Below, in pieces: positions 1 through 7,425 of a DNA stretch of 64,000 nucleotides. The stretch is from Algoriphagus locisalis (lineage in GTDB: Bacteria > Bacteroidota > Bacteroidia > Cytophagales > Cyclobacteriaceae): assembly GCF_900116615.1 (NCBI RefSeq), contig NZ_FPBF01000001.1:973625-1037624 (forward strand), written 5' to 3'. The position numbers and the translations under genes are program-made. The first letter of the stretch is position 1; every line of letters starts with the position of its first letter. The notes under the pieces were generated by a model that did no database searches, was not told the origin of the DNA, and saw only the letters and a list, made by a program, of their open reading frames with translations.

Positions 1-1
1 A

Positions 2-334
2 AACCCAACCGGCGCAAACCATCAGGTTCGTGGTGGAGTGGTCGATGGAATGGGCCATGCAATGTATGGCAACCTGACATTTGAGGGAGGCCTTCCAACT
101 CAGACCAACTTCGATAAGTATCGCTTGATCAGAATGAAGGAAGTGCCAGCAGTGGATACCTACTATGTAGATAGCGGTTTTGATCCGACTGGTCTAGGTG
201 AACCTTGTTTACCACCAACAGGCGGAGCAATAGCAAATGCAATTTTCAGTGCTACACAAAGAAGGTTAAGAAGTCAGCCTTTCATCGAGCAGAAGGAATT
301 CACAGATCTTAATTTGGGGATCAAGAGAGCGTGA
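2..334 (+). CDS. Molybdopterin-binding subunit of a xanthine dehydrogenase/isoquinoline 1-oxidoreductase family enzyme (3' end only)
   Basis: The frame is open from the first base of the window, so only the last 110 residues or so are present and the start lies upstream. The visible part reads like the C-terminal end of the large molybdenum-hydroxylase subunit: a GGVVDGMGHAMYG stretch and the diagnostic GLGEPCLPPTGGAIANAIF, whose GxGE glutamate is the conserved catalytic base region in this family, followed by a QRRLRSQPF tail. Such subunits bind Moco and hydroxylate aldehydes or N-heterocycles, passing electrons to a 2Fe-2S partner that must lie outside the window. The desulfurase, MocA-like and XdhC genes that follow fit maturation of this enzyme. 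The family is clear; the substrate is not. Confidence 0.85.
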   Translation, partial: NPTGANHQVRGGVVDGMGHAMYGNLTFEGGLPTQTNFDKYRLIRMKEVPAVDTYYVDSGFDPTGLGEPCLPPTGGAIANAIFSATQRRLRSQPFIEQKEFTDLNLGIKRA

Positions 335-337
335 TAA

Positions 338-531
338 GTATCTAGACGTTAGACATAAGTATCAAGATACAAGAATCAAGGAAATAGATTCAAGAACCAA
401 GACAAAAGCACTTCCAGTATAATTTGGAAGTGCTTTTTTTTGTTCGAATCTTATCTTGGATCTTGATTCTTGCCTCTCACTACTTTTGTCTTAAGTCTAA
501 ATACTTATGTCTTGCTACTTGATACTAACGT
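338..531. repeat. Intergenic stretch rich in imperfect inverted repeats
   Basis: The left side (about 340-405) and the right side (about 445-530) carry the same short words in opposite orientation, for example AGACGTTAG, ACATAAGTAT and CAAGAATCAAG. Together they form a long imperfect palindrome centred on the terminator at 405-441. This looks like a dispersed non-coding repeat of the host genus that grew around a terminator. No reading frame or RNA gene is visible. Confidence 0.5.
405..441. terminator. Bidirectional rho-independent terminator
   Basis: AAAAGCACTTCC (405-416) pairs with GGAAGTGCTTTT (426-437), a 12-bp stem with a 9-nt loop, followed by T residues on the + strand and preceded by A residues, so it can work both ways. 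It lies between the convergent dehydrogenase subunit gene and the small gene at 532-876. Confidence 0.8.
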
Positions 532-876
532 CTAAATTTCATCCATCTCTCTTTCTGGCCAATACGGTCCTTTTAGATTCAGCTTATAATTTTCGATCTC
601 AAATGTAATTTTCATTTGATCCAGCTTTTGATCATGGATTGCTAAGCAGGCATTGTAATGGATGAGGTCAAATTCCAACTCAAAATCACCTGAAATTTCA
701 TCTTTGAAGTTGATTTCAGAAGCTAAGTCAACTTTCTCTGAATGTGCTCCTTCTTTGTTGAAATAGTACGAGAGGAAGATTCCCAATTCCATTTGGTTTT
801 CTTTTAACACTTGCTTGAGGTCATCTGAAGTTGGTTTTTCGGAATGAGGAAGAGGTAGAGTCCAGGTTTCTTGCAT
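532..876 (-). CDS. Small conserved-looking hypothetical protein
   Basis: This 114-residue protein has no signal peptide or membrane segment and is acidic (many D and E). I do not recognise the family. The central part alternates hydrophobic and charged residues (GDFELEFDLIHYNACLAIHDQKLDQMKITFEIENYKL split over several strands), suggesting a small beta-rich domain. It starts with ATG at 876, is convergent with the dehydrogenase subunit gene, and shares a terminator with it. Codon use looks like the neighbours. It could be a real small gene of the lineage; no function can be assigned. Confidence 0.55.
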   Translation of the reverse strand: MQETWTLPLPHSEKPTSDDLKQVLKENQMELGIFLSYYFNKEGAHSEKVDLASEINFKDEISGDFELEFDLIHYNACLAIHDQKLDQMKITFEIENYKLNLKGPYWPEREMDEI

Positions 877-926
877 GATGGAAATTGTGGAAAATATAAG
901 ATAAAAGTAGAAATTATTGCTCTATT

Positions 927-997
927 GTCCACGGTCTGCAGACGACTGACCGCAGCCTGCTGTTGAGTATCATCTGTGGACCGTGGACATTTTTTTA
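927..997. repeat. Palindromic intergenic element, GTCCAC family, copy 1
   Basis: GTCCACGGTC (927-936) is exactly complementary to GACCGTGGAC (979-988), with an internal region containing CTGCAGACGACTGAC, then a T-rich run. A related hairpin with GTCCACAGAC arms occurs at 4729-4762. The two share GTCCAC, CAGACGAC and CTGTGGAC words, so they look like members of one dispersed family that may be used as terminators. Confidence 0.6.
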
Positions 998-1060
998 TAC
1001 TAGATATTAAAAATCCCGAAATACCATGGTCTAATAACTAGGCACTACTTACTTTAGAAT

Positions 1061-2203
1061 ATGAATTACCCTATTTACCTAGATTTCAATGCGACTACCC
1101 CTTGCGCTCCAGAAGTAATTGAAGCGATGATTCCCTGGTTTGGAGAGCATTTTGGGAATGCAGCTAGTAAGTCACATCCCTATGGTTGGGTAGCAGAGAA
1201 TGCTGTCGAGGAAGCACGTGAGCAGATCGCAAACTTGATAGGAGCGCAGAGCAAGGAAATCATTTTTACTTCAGGTGCAACAGAAGCCATCAATCTTGCT
1301 ATAAAGGGAACTTTTGAACTTTATAAAGGATCAAAACAACATTATATCACCTGCCAAACTGAGCATAAGGCAGTATTGGATACCATGAAAGCTTTGGAAG
1401 AGAAAGGAGCTGAAGTAACCTACTTGCCAGTTGATAGAGAAGGTAATGTTAATACTTCTGACTTAAAGTCAAGTATATTTCCTCATACGAAAATGATTTG
1501 CCTGATGTGGGCAAATAATGAAACTGGGATCATTCATCCCATCGAGGAAATCAAAGCAATTGCAGAAGAAAACAACATTATTTTATTCACCGACGCAGTA
1601 CAAGCTGCTGGAAAAATTCCTATTTCCGTAAAAGGAGTGCATCTAATGGCTATTTCTGCGCATAAACTCTATGGGCCGAAAGGTGTTGGAGCGCTATACG
1701 TTCGACACAACCACTCGCTTCCCAAACCACTTGCTCAAGTGCATGGGGGAGGACATGAGAAAGGGTTCCGAAGTGGGACGCTGAATGTCCCGGCAATTGT
1801 AGGTTTCGGAAAAGCAACAGAATTGAGAATGTATGAAATGCAAAGCGAATCAAAGCGATTGGAAAAGCTTCGTGATTTACTTGAAACCAAGCTTCTAAGT
1901 ATTCCCAATACTTTTTTGAATGGAAGTCAGAATAGGCTTACTCATGTCACAAACATTGCTTTTGGAGGGGTAGAAGGCGAGGATTTGCTTCGCAAGATTT
2001 GCCAGAAAGTGGCTGTCAGTTCAGGCTCTGCCTGCACCAGCATTTCACCAAAACCATCTCACGTACTACAGGCGATGGGTTTAGATTCAGACCTAGGTAG
2101 AGCCTCTATTCGTTTTAGCTTGGGAAAGAATACTACCGAACAGGATGTGTTGGATACGGTGGCTTGGGTGGAGAAAGTTGTTGGGGATTTAAGAGGGATA
2201 TAA
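1061..2203 (+). CDS. Cysteine desulfurase family protein (NifS/IscS-like)
   Basis: A 380-residue class V aminotransferase-fold enzyme that uses PLP to take sulfur from L-cysteine. The N-terminus YLDFNATTPCAPEVIEAM is typical. The SGATEAINLAI motif binds the PLP phosphate, Lys202 in SAHKLYGPKG should form the Schiff base, and Cys325 in SSGSACTS is the persulfide cysteine. Length and active-site loop resemble IscS (404 residues) but the C-terminus is shorter. There is no iscU or suf gene nearby. It lies between a molybdenum hydroxylase subunit and xdhC/mocA-like genes, so a role in sulfurating Moco for that enzyme, as described for NifS4 with XdhC in Rhodobacter, is a reasonable inference; general Fe-S or thiolation sulfur supply is the alternative. 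Confidence 0.88.
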   Translation: MNYPIYLDFNATTPCAPEVIEAMIPWFGEHFGNAASKSHPYGWVAENAVEEAREQIANLIGAQSKEIIFTSGATEAINLAIKGTFELYKGSKQHYITCQTEHKAVLDTMKALEEKGAEVTYLPVDREGNVNTSDLKSSIFPHTKMICLMWANNETGIIHPIEEIKAIAEENNIILFTDAVQAAGKIPISVKGVHLMAISAHKLYGPKGVGALYVRHNHSLPKPLAQVHGGGHEKGFRSGTLNVPAIVGFGKATELRMYEMQSESKRLEKLRDLLETKLLSIPNTFLNGSQNRLTHVTNIAFGGVEGEDLLRKICQKVAVSSGSACTSISPKPSHVLQAMGLDSDLGRASIRFSLGKNTTEQDVLDTVAWVEKVVGDLRGI

Positions 2204-2406
2204 TCTCTCGCGGCGACGCAACGGCGCGGCGTAATTTTATGGGCCCACCAAAATCGCCTAAATGCAAGGACAAGAGTGATTATTCTTAGAATTATTAAAA
2301 GTGGATTTTACTTAAAAACCTTCAAGGAGATTTCTCCTTCGTTCCTCAGTCGAAATGACACCTCAAAGGTTAAAAGTGCGTGGCGTCGCTGCGTCGCCGC
2401 GAGAGA
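2204..2406. repeat. Intergenic element bounded by 17-bp inverted repeats
   Basis: TCTCTCGCGGCGACGCA (2204-2220) right after the desulfurase stop codon is matched exactly on the opposite strand at 2390-2406. Inside is GGAGATTTCTCCTTCGTTCC then TCAGTCGAAATGACA, a type of word found as dispersed repeats in Bacteroidota. The 203-bp unit has no reading frame. It looks like a miniature, non-autonomous repeat or a large hairpin between convergent genes. Confidence 0.6.
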
Positions 2407-2440
2407 AACCTGCAACTTTGCGTCATTGCGGGAGATATAC

Positions 2441-3022
2441 CTACAAGTTTAAATCCCTCAAATCCTCCTCAGTGTCAATATCAACTTTACCTTTAGTGAA
2501 AGTTACAGTGACCATATCATCTTCGTGAGCCATCGCAATTTTTTTTGCTCCTTCATCACCAGTAAGCTGCATCAATTCTTTGAAATACTGTTTTCCGAAG
2601 AGAATAGGAACACCAAAGGTCTTGGAATATTCACAGGCTACTATGCCTTTGGACTCTTTCTTTTGAGTTGCAATTAACTTGTTCAGAATCTTCGCATCTA
2701 CAAAAGGCTGATCGCAAAGCATGATAATTACTTGGTCAGGCTTGTCGAACTTCAACATATATTCCAAACCAATTTTGATACTGGAAGACATGCCTTTTTC
2801 GAAGTGAGGATTAGGAATGTTTGGGATGCTTGCTCCAGGAAAAGTCTTCTTGATTTCGTCTTTAAAAGCACCAAGTACTACTACTCGCTTTTCAACTTTA
2901 GCCTCATTTGCACCATCTATTGCTAGTTGCAGCAATGTCTTTTCCTTGTACTTAGCGATCTGCTTTGGGTATCCTAGTCTGCTGGATTCTCCTGCAGCAA
3001 GTATGATTATTCCTGTATTCAT
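2441..3022 (-). CDS. MobA-like nucleotidyltransferase (MocA-type molybdenum cofactor cytidylyltransferase)
   Basis: A 193-residue protein of the MobA-like NTP transferase fold. The N-terminal IIILAAGESSRLGYPKQ (residues 5-21) is the signature nucleotide-binding loop, and MLCDQPFV carries the metal-binding aspartate region. Family members attach CMP (MocA) or GMP (MobA) to molybdopterin. Enzymes of the xanthine dehydrogenase family use MCD or plain Moco, so a MocA role fits the context better than MobA. The start codon overlaps the stop codon of the upstream xdhC gene by one base (TGATG on the minus strand), indicating translational coupling. The exact nucleotide specificity is inferred from context. 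Confidence 0.82.
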   Translation of the reverse strand: MNTGIIILAAGESSRLGYPKQIAKYKEKTLLQLAIDGANEAKVEKRVVVLGAFKDEIKKTFPGASIPNIPNPHFEKGMSSSIKIGLEYMLKFDKPDQVIIMLCDQPFVDAKILNKLIATQKKESKGIVACEYSKTFGVPILFGKQYFKELMQLTGDEGAKKIAMAHEDDMVTVTFTKGKVDIDTEEDLRDLNL

Positions 3023-4137
3023 CAGTTTTCTTCGTGTATGGGACCATCCTTTTCCCGCAGAAAGGTACCTTGTTTTTTTGCCAAAACCGCTTTCACCTCA
3101 GCCAAAATAGACAAGGCGATCTCTTCCGAACCTTCAGCTCCTATATCCAAACCCATTGGTGAGTAGATAGCAGTCTGATCCACAGTGAGTCCCTGATTTC
3201 CCAGGCGTTCGATCAGTTTTTCGGATTTCTTCTTTGGTCCCAATATTCCAATATAAGCCAAACCCAATGGCGTAATATCTTTTAATACCTGAGCTTCATA
3301 TTCAAAATTGTGGGTCATCAGCAAAGCTGCGGTGTGGGCATCAGTTTCCAGTTCTTTAACTACTTCATCGCCTGAACCTGTCACAATGCGATGAACTGTT
3401 GGAAAGCGTTGTGATGTGGCCAGATTCTTTCTCCCATCAATCAGTATTACTTCCAATCCTAAAACATTAGCGATTTTGGCAAGAGGAATTGTATCGTTTC
3501 CAGCTCCGAAAAGTAAGATCCTTATACCAGGTGTAATAGCTTCAAAAAACACCTGAATATCATCCAGATCCTCATATTTTCGAATGATATGGTTACTCGT
3601 ATCTGAAGAATTTACTTCATGCTCAATCCGATTCCAAAGTGATCTTTCCAAAAATCCTGGATTACCAACAGTTTGATTTCCCTTCAAAAGTACTCTTGTT
3701 CCAACTTGCTCCTGCTTGGAGTATTTCACAGAGAACACAGTGATCAATCTGCAAAATACCCGCTCGGAAATTGCAATTTTAAGCAATTCAATAGGGTTTA
3801 TAGTGTTTTGATAATCAATAGGTTCTATCAAAACATGTATAATTCCATTGCAACCTAATCCTACTCCGAATTTCTGATCGTCCTCGTCGGTAGTATCGTA
3901 AGTGACCAACATGGATTTCTGCTGAAAAATTACAGTTTGAGCTTTGCGCAGCGCATCACCTTCCAAACAGCCTCCGCTGATGGCACCGGTGAGTTGCCCC
4001 TCTTCAGTCACTAGCATTCTTGCTCCTGGACGTCGATAGGCCGAACCATCAACTTGGACGACGGTAGCCAGTGCTACTTTTTGTCCTTCAGATTGACTGG
4101 ATTCATACGCTTGGATAATTGATAGGATTTCTTTCAT
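3022..4137 (-). CDS. XdhC family protein, molybdenum-hydroxylase maturation factor
   Basis: A 371-residue protein with the two usual parts: an N-terminal XdhC/CoxI domain (GARMLVTEEGQLTGAISGGC and LEGDALRKAQ, with the conserved SGGCLEG motif near residues 54-60 and the second conserved CNG cysteine in GVGLGCNGIIHVL) and a C-terminal Rossmann domain (ILLFGAGNDTIPLAKIA) ending with GLDIGAEGSEEIALSILAE. XdhC proteins bind Moco, promote its sulfuration and insert it into xanthine dehydrogenase-type apoenzymes. The gene leads a two-gene operon with the mocA-like gene. Together with the desulfurase at 1061 this forms a maturation group. Confidence 0.9.
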   Translation of the reverse strand: MKEILSIIQAYESSQSEGQKVALATVVQVDGSAYRRPGARMLVTEEGQLTGAISGGCLEGDALRKAQTVIFQQKSMLVTYDTTDEDDQKFGVGLGCNGIIHVLIEPIDYQNTINPIELLKIAISERVFCRLITVFSVKYSKQEQVGTRVLLKGNQTVGNPGFLERSLWNRIEHEVNSSDTSNHIIRKYEDLDDIQVFFEAITPGIRILLFGAGNDTIPLAKIANVLGLEVILIDGRKNLATSQRFPTVHRIVTGSGDEVVKELETDAHTAALLMTHNFEYEAQVLKDITPLGLAYIGILGPKKKSEKLIERLGNQGLTVDQTAIYSPMGLDIGAEGSEEIALSILAEVKAVLAKKQGTFLREKDGPIHEEN

Positions 4138-4218
4138 GGCAATGAGAAGGCCTAATTAGTAGAACTTCTTCAACATTTTCAAGAAGATTAATTTCGATGG
4201 TAATCATTTTAGCAATAA

Positions 4219-4234
4219 TATAGGTCAACCTATA
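4219..4234. promoter_or_regulatory. Perfect palindrome just upstream of the small gene at 4244
   Basis: TATAGGT and ACCTATA flank CA, giving a 16-bp site with perfect arms that ends 9 nt before the ATG at 4244. It could be an operator or a leader hairpin over the ribosome-binding region. Function is inferred from position only. Confidence 0.4.
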
Positions 4235-4243
4235 ACTTGCAGT

Positions 4244-4720
4244 ATGAAAATCCCAAGTCTAGCCCAACTTAAAAAAGAACTTAGCTATCTCAATGAGAAG
4301 GAATTGATCGATCTGGTGGCGGATCTTAGTAAATTCAGTAGGGATAATAAGTCGTACTTGTTTTTTAAACTTAATGAAAAAGACCAACCGCAACTCTATG
4401 TGGAAATGGTGCAGGAAGAACTGGAACTTGATTTTCAAACGGCTAGAGGTGATCATTCATACTATGCGAAAAAGTCAGCGCAGAAGCTTCGTCGAAAGAT
4501 GAACAAGCTACTCAAACTCAGTAAGGTCAAAACTGATCAAATAGAAGTTTTGCTGTTTTTCTGTGAAAAGTTGAAGGAATATGGCTTTCTACGCCATAGA
4601 AATCAGGTGTTGGACAATATCTATCAGATGCAATTAGCAAAAGCTGTTAAACTGATATCTGGGCTACATGAAGATTTGCAGTTTGACTATGAAGGCAGAG
4701 TTGAGGAGTTGACCACTTGA
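4244..4720 (+). CDS. Hypothetical helical protein
   Basis: A 158-residue, lysine- and leucine-rich protein with no signal peptide or membrane helix. The pattern (MKIPSLAQLKKELSYLNEKE, then a basic AKKSAQKLRRKMNKLLKLSK stretch) predicts an all-helical cytoplasmic protein, perhaps with nucleic acid contacts given the basic helix around residues 80-100. I do not recognise a named family. It is monocistronic, has a palindrome over its leader and a hairpin (4729-4762) that can act as terminator after its stop codon. Codon use resembles its neighbours, so I believe it is expressed, but the job is unknown. Confidence 0.65.
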   Translation: MKIPSLAQLKKELSYLNEKELIDLVADLSKFSRDNKSYLFFKLNEKDQPQLYVEMVQEELELDFQTARGDHSYYAKKSAQKLRRKMNKLLKLSKVKTDQIEVLLFFCEKLKEYGFLRHRNQVLDNIYQMQLAKAVKLISGLHEDLQFDYEGRVEELTT

Positions 4721-4728
4721 TTTATTTG

Positions 4729-4777
4729 GTCCACAGACGACGGACGACTGTTGTCTGTGGACAGTGAATTTTTTTCC
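4729..4777 (+). terminator. Palindromic GTCCAC-family hairpin acting as terminator
   Basis: GTCCACAGAC (4729-4738) pairs perfectly with GTCTGTGGAC (4753-4762), followed after a few bases by a run of T (769-775 of this kilobase block). It sits right after the stop codon of the gene at 4244 and is related to the element at 927-997. Confidence 0.6.
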
Positions 4778-4856
4778 TTTTCAATAAGGTTAAATCAAAT
4801 AATGTATTCAATTTGAAAAATCATAAATTGACCAAACCCAACCTAAAACCTGTAGA

Positions 4857-5663
4857 ATGAAATCAATTTTTAAAATCCTATCGCTAGGATTGATCAGTGT
4901 ATCCTCTCCCAGCTTTGCACAACAAACTTCAACTTCCGAAAAACTATGGCAAGGAAAGCAAGCTGCTGTAGTTCTCACCTACGATGACGCGCTCAATGTG
5001 CATTTGGATAATGTAATTCCTGCTCTTGAAGCTAGTGGTCTAAAGGGTACATTTTACCTCTCAGCATTTTTTGATGGAAGTAAGAATAGATTAGAAGATT
5101 GGAAAAAAGCTGGTGAATTTGGTCATGAATTAGGAAATCACACACTTTACCATCCTTGTGATGCTTCGCTTCCAGGAAGGACCTGGGTTTCTCCGGATAA
5201 TGATTTGCATAAGTACACCACCGCTCAGATTCTCAAAGAAATACGAATGACTAATGTGTTTTTGGAGTCCTTGGACGGTCAAAAGGAACGCACCTTTGCG
5301 TACACTTGTGGAGATACTGCGACAGGTGAAGGCTCTTTTATGGAGGAGATTAAAGATGATTTTGTTGCTTCCAGAGGTGTCCGAGGTGCATTGAATTCTA
5401 TAGGTAATATCAATTTACTAAACGTGGATAGTTATGGGATCAATGGTGAAACAGGCGAAGAACTGATTCAATTAGTTAAAGAGGCGCAGGAAAAAAATGC
5501 CTTGATCACTTTCCTTTTTCATGGAGTTGGAGGCGAGCATGACTTAAATGTGTCTTTGGAAGCTCATCAAATACTTTTGGATTATTTGGAAGAAAATAAA
5601 GACACTATTTGGACTACGACCATGCTGGAGGCAGCAAAACATGTAAAAGAACATCAAGACTAA
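4857..5663 (+). CDS. Secreted polysaccharide deacetylase family protein (NodB/CE4-like)
   Basis: A 268-residue protein with a signal peptide (residues 1-21, cleavage likely after SFA) followed by a NodB-like domain. The first motif TYDDA (41-45) supplies the catalytic base and metal-binding aspartates, and GNHTLYHPC supplies the two zinc-binding histidines H95 and H99. CE4 enzymes remove acetyl groups from acetylated polysaccharides or sugars in the periplasm or outside the cell. The next gene, 26 bp downstream, encodes a CE15-like esterase, so the pair probably works on an acetylated, uronate-containing plant or algal polysaccharide. The substrate is not visible from sequence. Confidence 0.87.
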   Translation: MKSIFKILSLGLISVSSPSFAQQTSTSEKLWQGKQAAVVLTYDDALNVHLDNVIPALEASGLKGTFYLSAFFDGSKNRLEDWKKAGEFGHELGNHTLYHPCDASLPGRTWVSPDNDLHKYTTAQILKEIRMTNVFLESLDGQKERTFAYTCGDTATGEGSFMEEIKDDFVASRGVRGALNSIGNINLLNVDSYGINGETGEELIQLVKEAQEKNALITFLFHGVGGEHDLNVSLEAHQILLDYLEENKDTIWTTTMLEAAKHVKEHQD

Positions 5664-5689
5664 AACTCTCAATATACCCTTAACCTATT

Positions 5690-7222
5690 ATGAACAAGCT
5701 ATTTTTATTCACACTCTTCCTAGGATTTGGTGGTTTAGCAACTGCTCAAACTGCTAAAGTTGATACAAGTAAATATCCTGCTCCGGTAACTTTTACCAAT
5801 CAGGAAGATCATGCAAATATGCAGCAGCAGTTGGGAATCAAAGTTCTACGGCCTGGCCCAAGTGGAAATGAGTCGGCTCCAAATGCAGCTAATTACGACG
5901 AGTCTAAAGCAAATCCTTGCCCTGAATTGCCAGATATTTTGACCACAAATGCAGGAAAGAAAGTGACCTCAGAAGAAATGTGGTGGGAAACCAGAAGACC
6001 GGAACTGGTTGAAGCACTAGAGCGGGAAGTATATGGTAAGCTTCCTGATAATATACCAGATGTAAACTGGGAAGTAAAAATCACTGACAGGGAATTCGTG
6101 GCCAGAACGCCTGTGATTGCAAAGCAAATTATTGGACATGTGGACAATAGTTCTTATCCACTTATTGAAGTAGATATAAACATGATGCTAGTGGTGCCAG
6201 CCAATGCAAAAGGCCCGGTTCCAGTTTTGATGATGTTTGGCAGACCTTCTTTTCCTGCACCAGCTCAGCCAAATGGAGAAGATATGGAGGTATTAAATAC
6301 CTCTTTCAAGGAAATGATGATTAAGAATGATCCTTCTCTAAAGGCTCTTTTTGATAAATACCCCGCATACAACCCCGTCACTAGACTTCCTGGCCCAAGT
6401 TTTTTTGGACCGCCTGTAAATGGCGAATCTCCATCCACAGAGCAACTACTAGCTGCTGGATGGGGATATGTGACTATTGACCCAAGTAGCATACAAGCTG
6501 ATAATCATGCCGGGATCACAAGGGGAATTATCGGTTTGGTGAACAAAGGCCAACCTCGATCTCCAGAAGATTGGGGAGCACTTCGGGCTTGGGCCTGGGG
6601 AGCTGCGAGAGCTTTGGATTTCCTGGAAACAGAACCTTTGGTAGATGCCAAAAAAGTGGGTATTGAAGGCGTTTCTAGATATGGAAAAGCAGCTTTGGTG
6701 ACTATGGCATTCGAGCCAAGGTTTGCAACAGCTTTGATAGGTTCCTCAGGAAAAGGTGGTACGACTTTACATAGAAGAGTTTTTGGTGAAGCTGTGGAAA
6801 GCCTCACAGGTGGAGAAAACTACTGGATGGCTGGAAACTACATGAAATACGGAGCTGAAGAGTCAGTTTTTGGGAGAATGGATGGTTGTGATTTACCAGT
6901 GGATTCGCATGATATGCTAGCGCTTTGTGCTCCTAGGCCAGTTTTTGTTAGCTACGGTATTCCAGAAAGTGGAGATGCAAAATGGCTAGATCAGAAAGGG
7001 AGTTACATGGCTGTCGTAGCTGCCGGAGTTGCTTATAAGTTACTTGGTGCAACTGATCTCGGCGTTTCAAATGACTACATGAAAGAAGAAATGCCTCCAC
7101 ACAGTACAGATATGCTGGATGGAGATTTGGCATGGCGTCAGCATGATGGTGGGCACACCGATGGGCCTAATTTTCAGCATTTTATCCCTTGGGCAAATCG
7201 GGTGTTGGATTATGAAAAGTGA
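5690..7222 (+). CDS. Glucuronoyl esterase-like alpha/beta hydrolase (CE15-like)
   Basis: A 510-residue secreted hydrolase. The signal peptide is residues 1-19 or so (GFGGLATAQ). The nucleophile motif GVSRYGKAAL places Ser329 in the GxSRxGK context typical of carbohydrate esterase family 15, and LCAPRPVFVSYG plus HDGGH near residues 485-489 supply the conserved C-terminal region with the likely catalytic histidine. CE15 enzymes cut ester bonds between glucuronic acid on xylan and lignin alcohols; bacterial members have wider specificity. The N-terminal 100 residues (NCP-rich, TSEEMWWETRRPELVEALEREVYG split around residue 95) are usual for the bacterial branch. It forms a pair with the deacetylase before it. 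Confidence 0.85.
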   Translation: MNKLFLFTLFLGFGGLATAQTAKVDTSKYPAPVTFTNQEDHANMQQQLGIKVLRPGPSGNESAPNAANYDESKANPCPELPDILTTNAGKKVTSEEMWWETRRPELVEALEREVYGKLPDNIPDVNWEVKITDREFVARTPVIAKQIIGHVDNSSYPLIEVDINMMLVVPANAKGPVPVLMMFGRPSFPAPAQPNGEDMEVLNTSFKEMMIKNDPSLKALFDKYPAYNPVTRLPGPSFFGPPVNGESPSTEQLLAAGWGYVTIDPSSIQADNHAGITRGIIGLVNKGQPRSPEDWGALRAWAWGAARALDFLETEPLVDAKKVGIEGVSRYGKAALVTMAFEPRFATALIGSSGKGGTTLHRRVFGEAVESLTGGENYWMAGNYMKYGAEESVFGRMDGCDLPVDSHDMLALCAPRPVFVSYGIPESGDAKWLDQKGSYMAVVAAGVAYKLLGATDLGVSNDYMKEEMPPHSTDMLDGDLAWRQHDGGHTDGPNFQHFIPWANRVLDYEK

Positions 7223-7249
7223 AATCTTCAGCTAATTCCAAAAATATAC

Positions 7250-7284
7250 AAAAGCCTTGCAGTTGAATAATTGCAGGGCTTTTC
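7250..7284 (+). terminator. Rho-independent terminator after the esterase gene
   Basis: AAAAGCCTTGCA (7250-7261) pairs with TGCAGGGCTTTT (7272-7283), a stem with one G-T pair and a 10-nt loop, ending in a short T run. It closes the deacetylase-esterase operon. Confidence 0.75.
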
Positions 7285-7425
7285 CGTTAAAATCGGGTAT
7301 GGATGTGTTATCAATTATAGATTTCTAACTCCCTTTTAAAAATCATAAGAGTAAGTATATCAGACAAATAAGATTTTTTAGTAAATTCCTTTTTTAAATC
7401 ATTTTTCAAATCAACTCCATATTTT

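Noticed and set aside
2732..3110. Two + strand frames opposite the mocA-like and xdhC genes
   Set aside because: Both are shadows of a clearly recognisable coupled gene pair.
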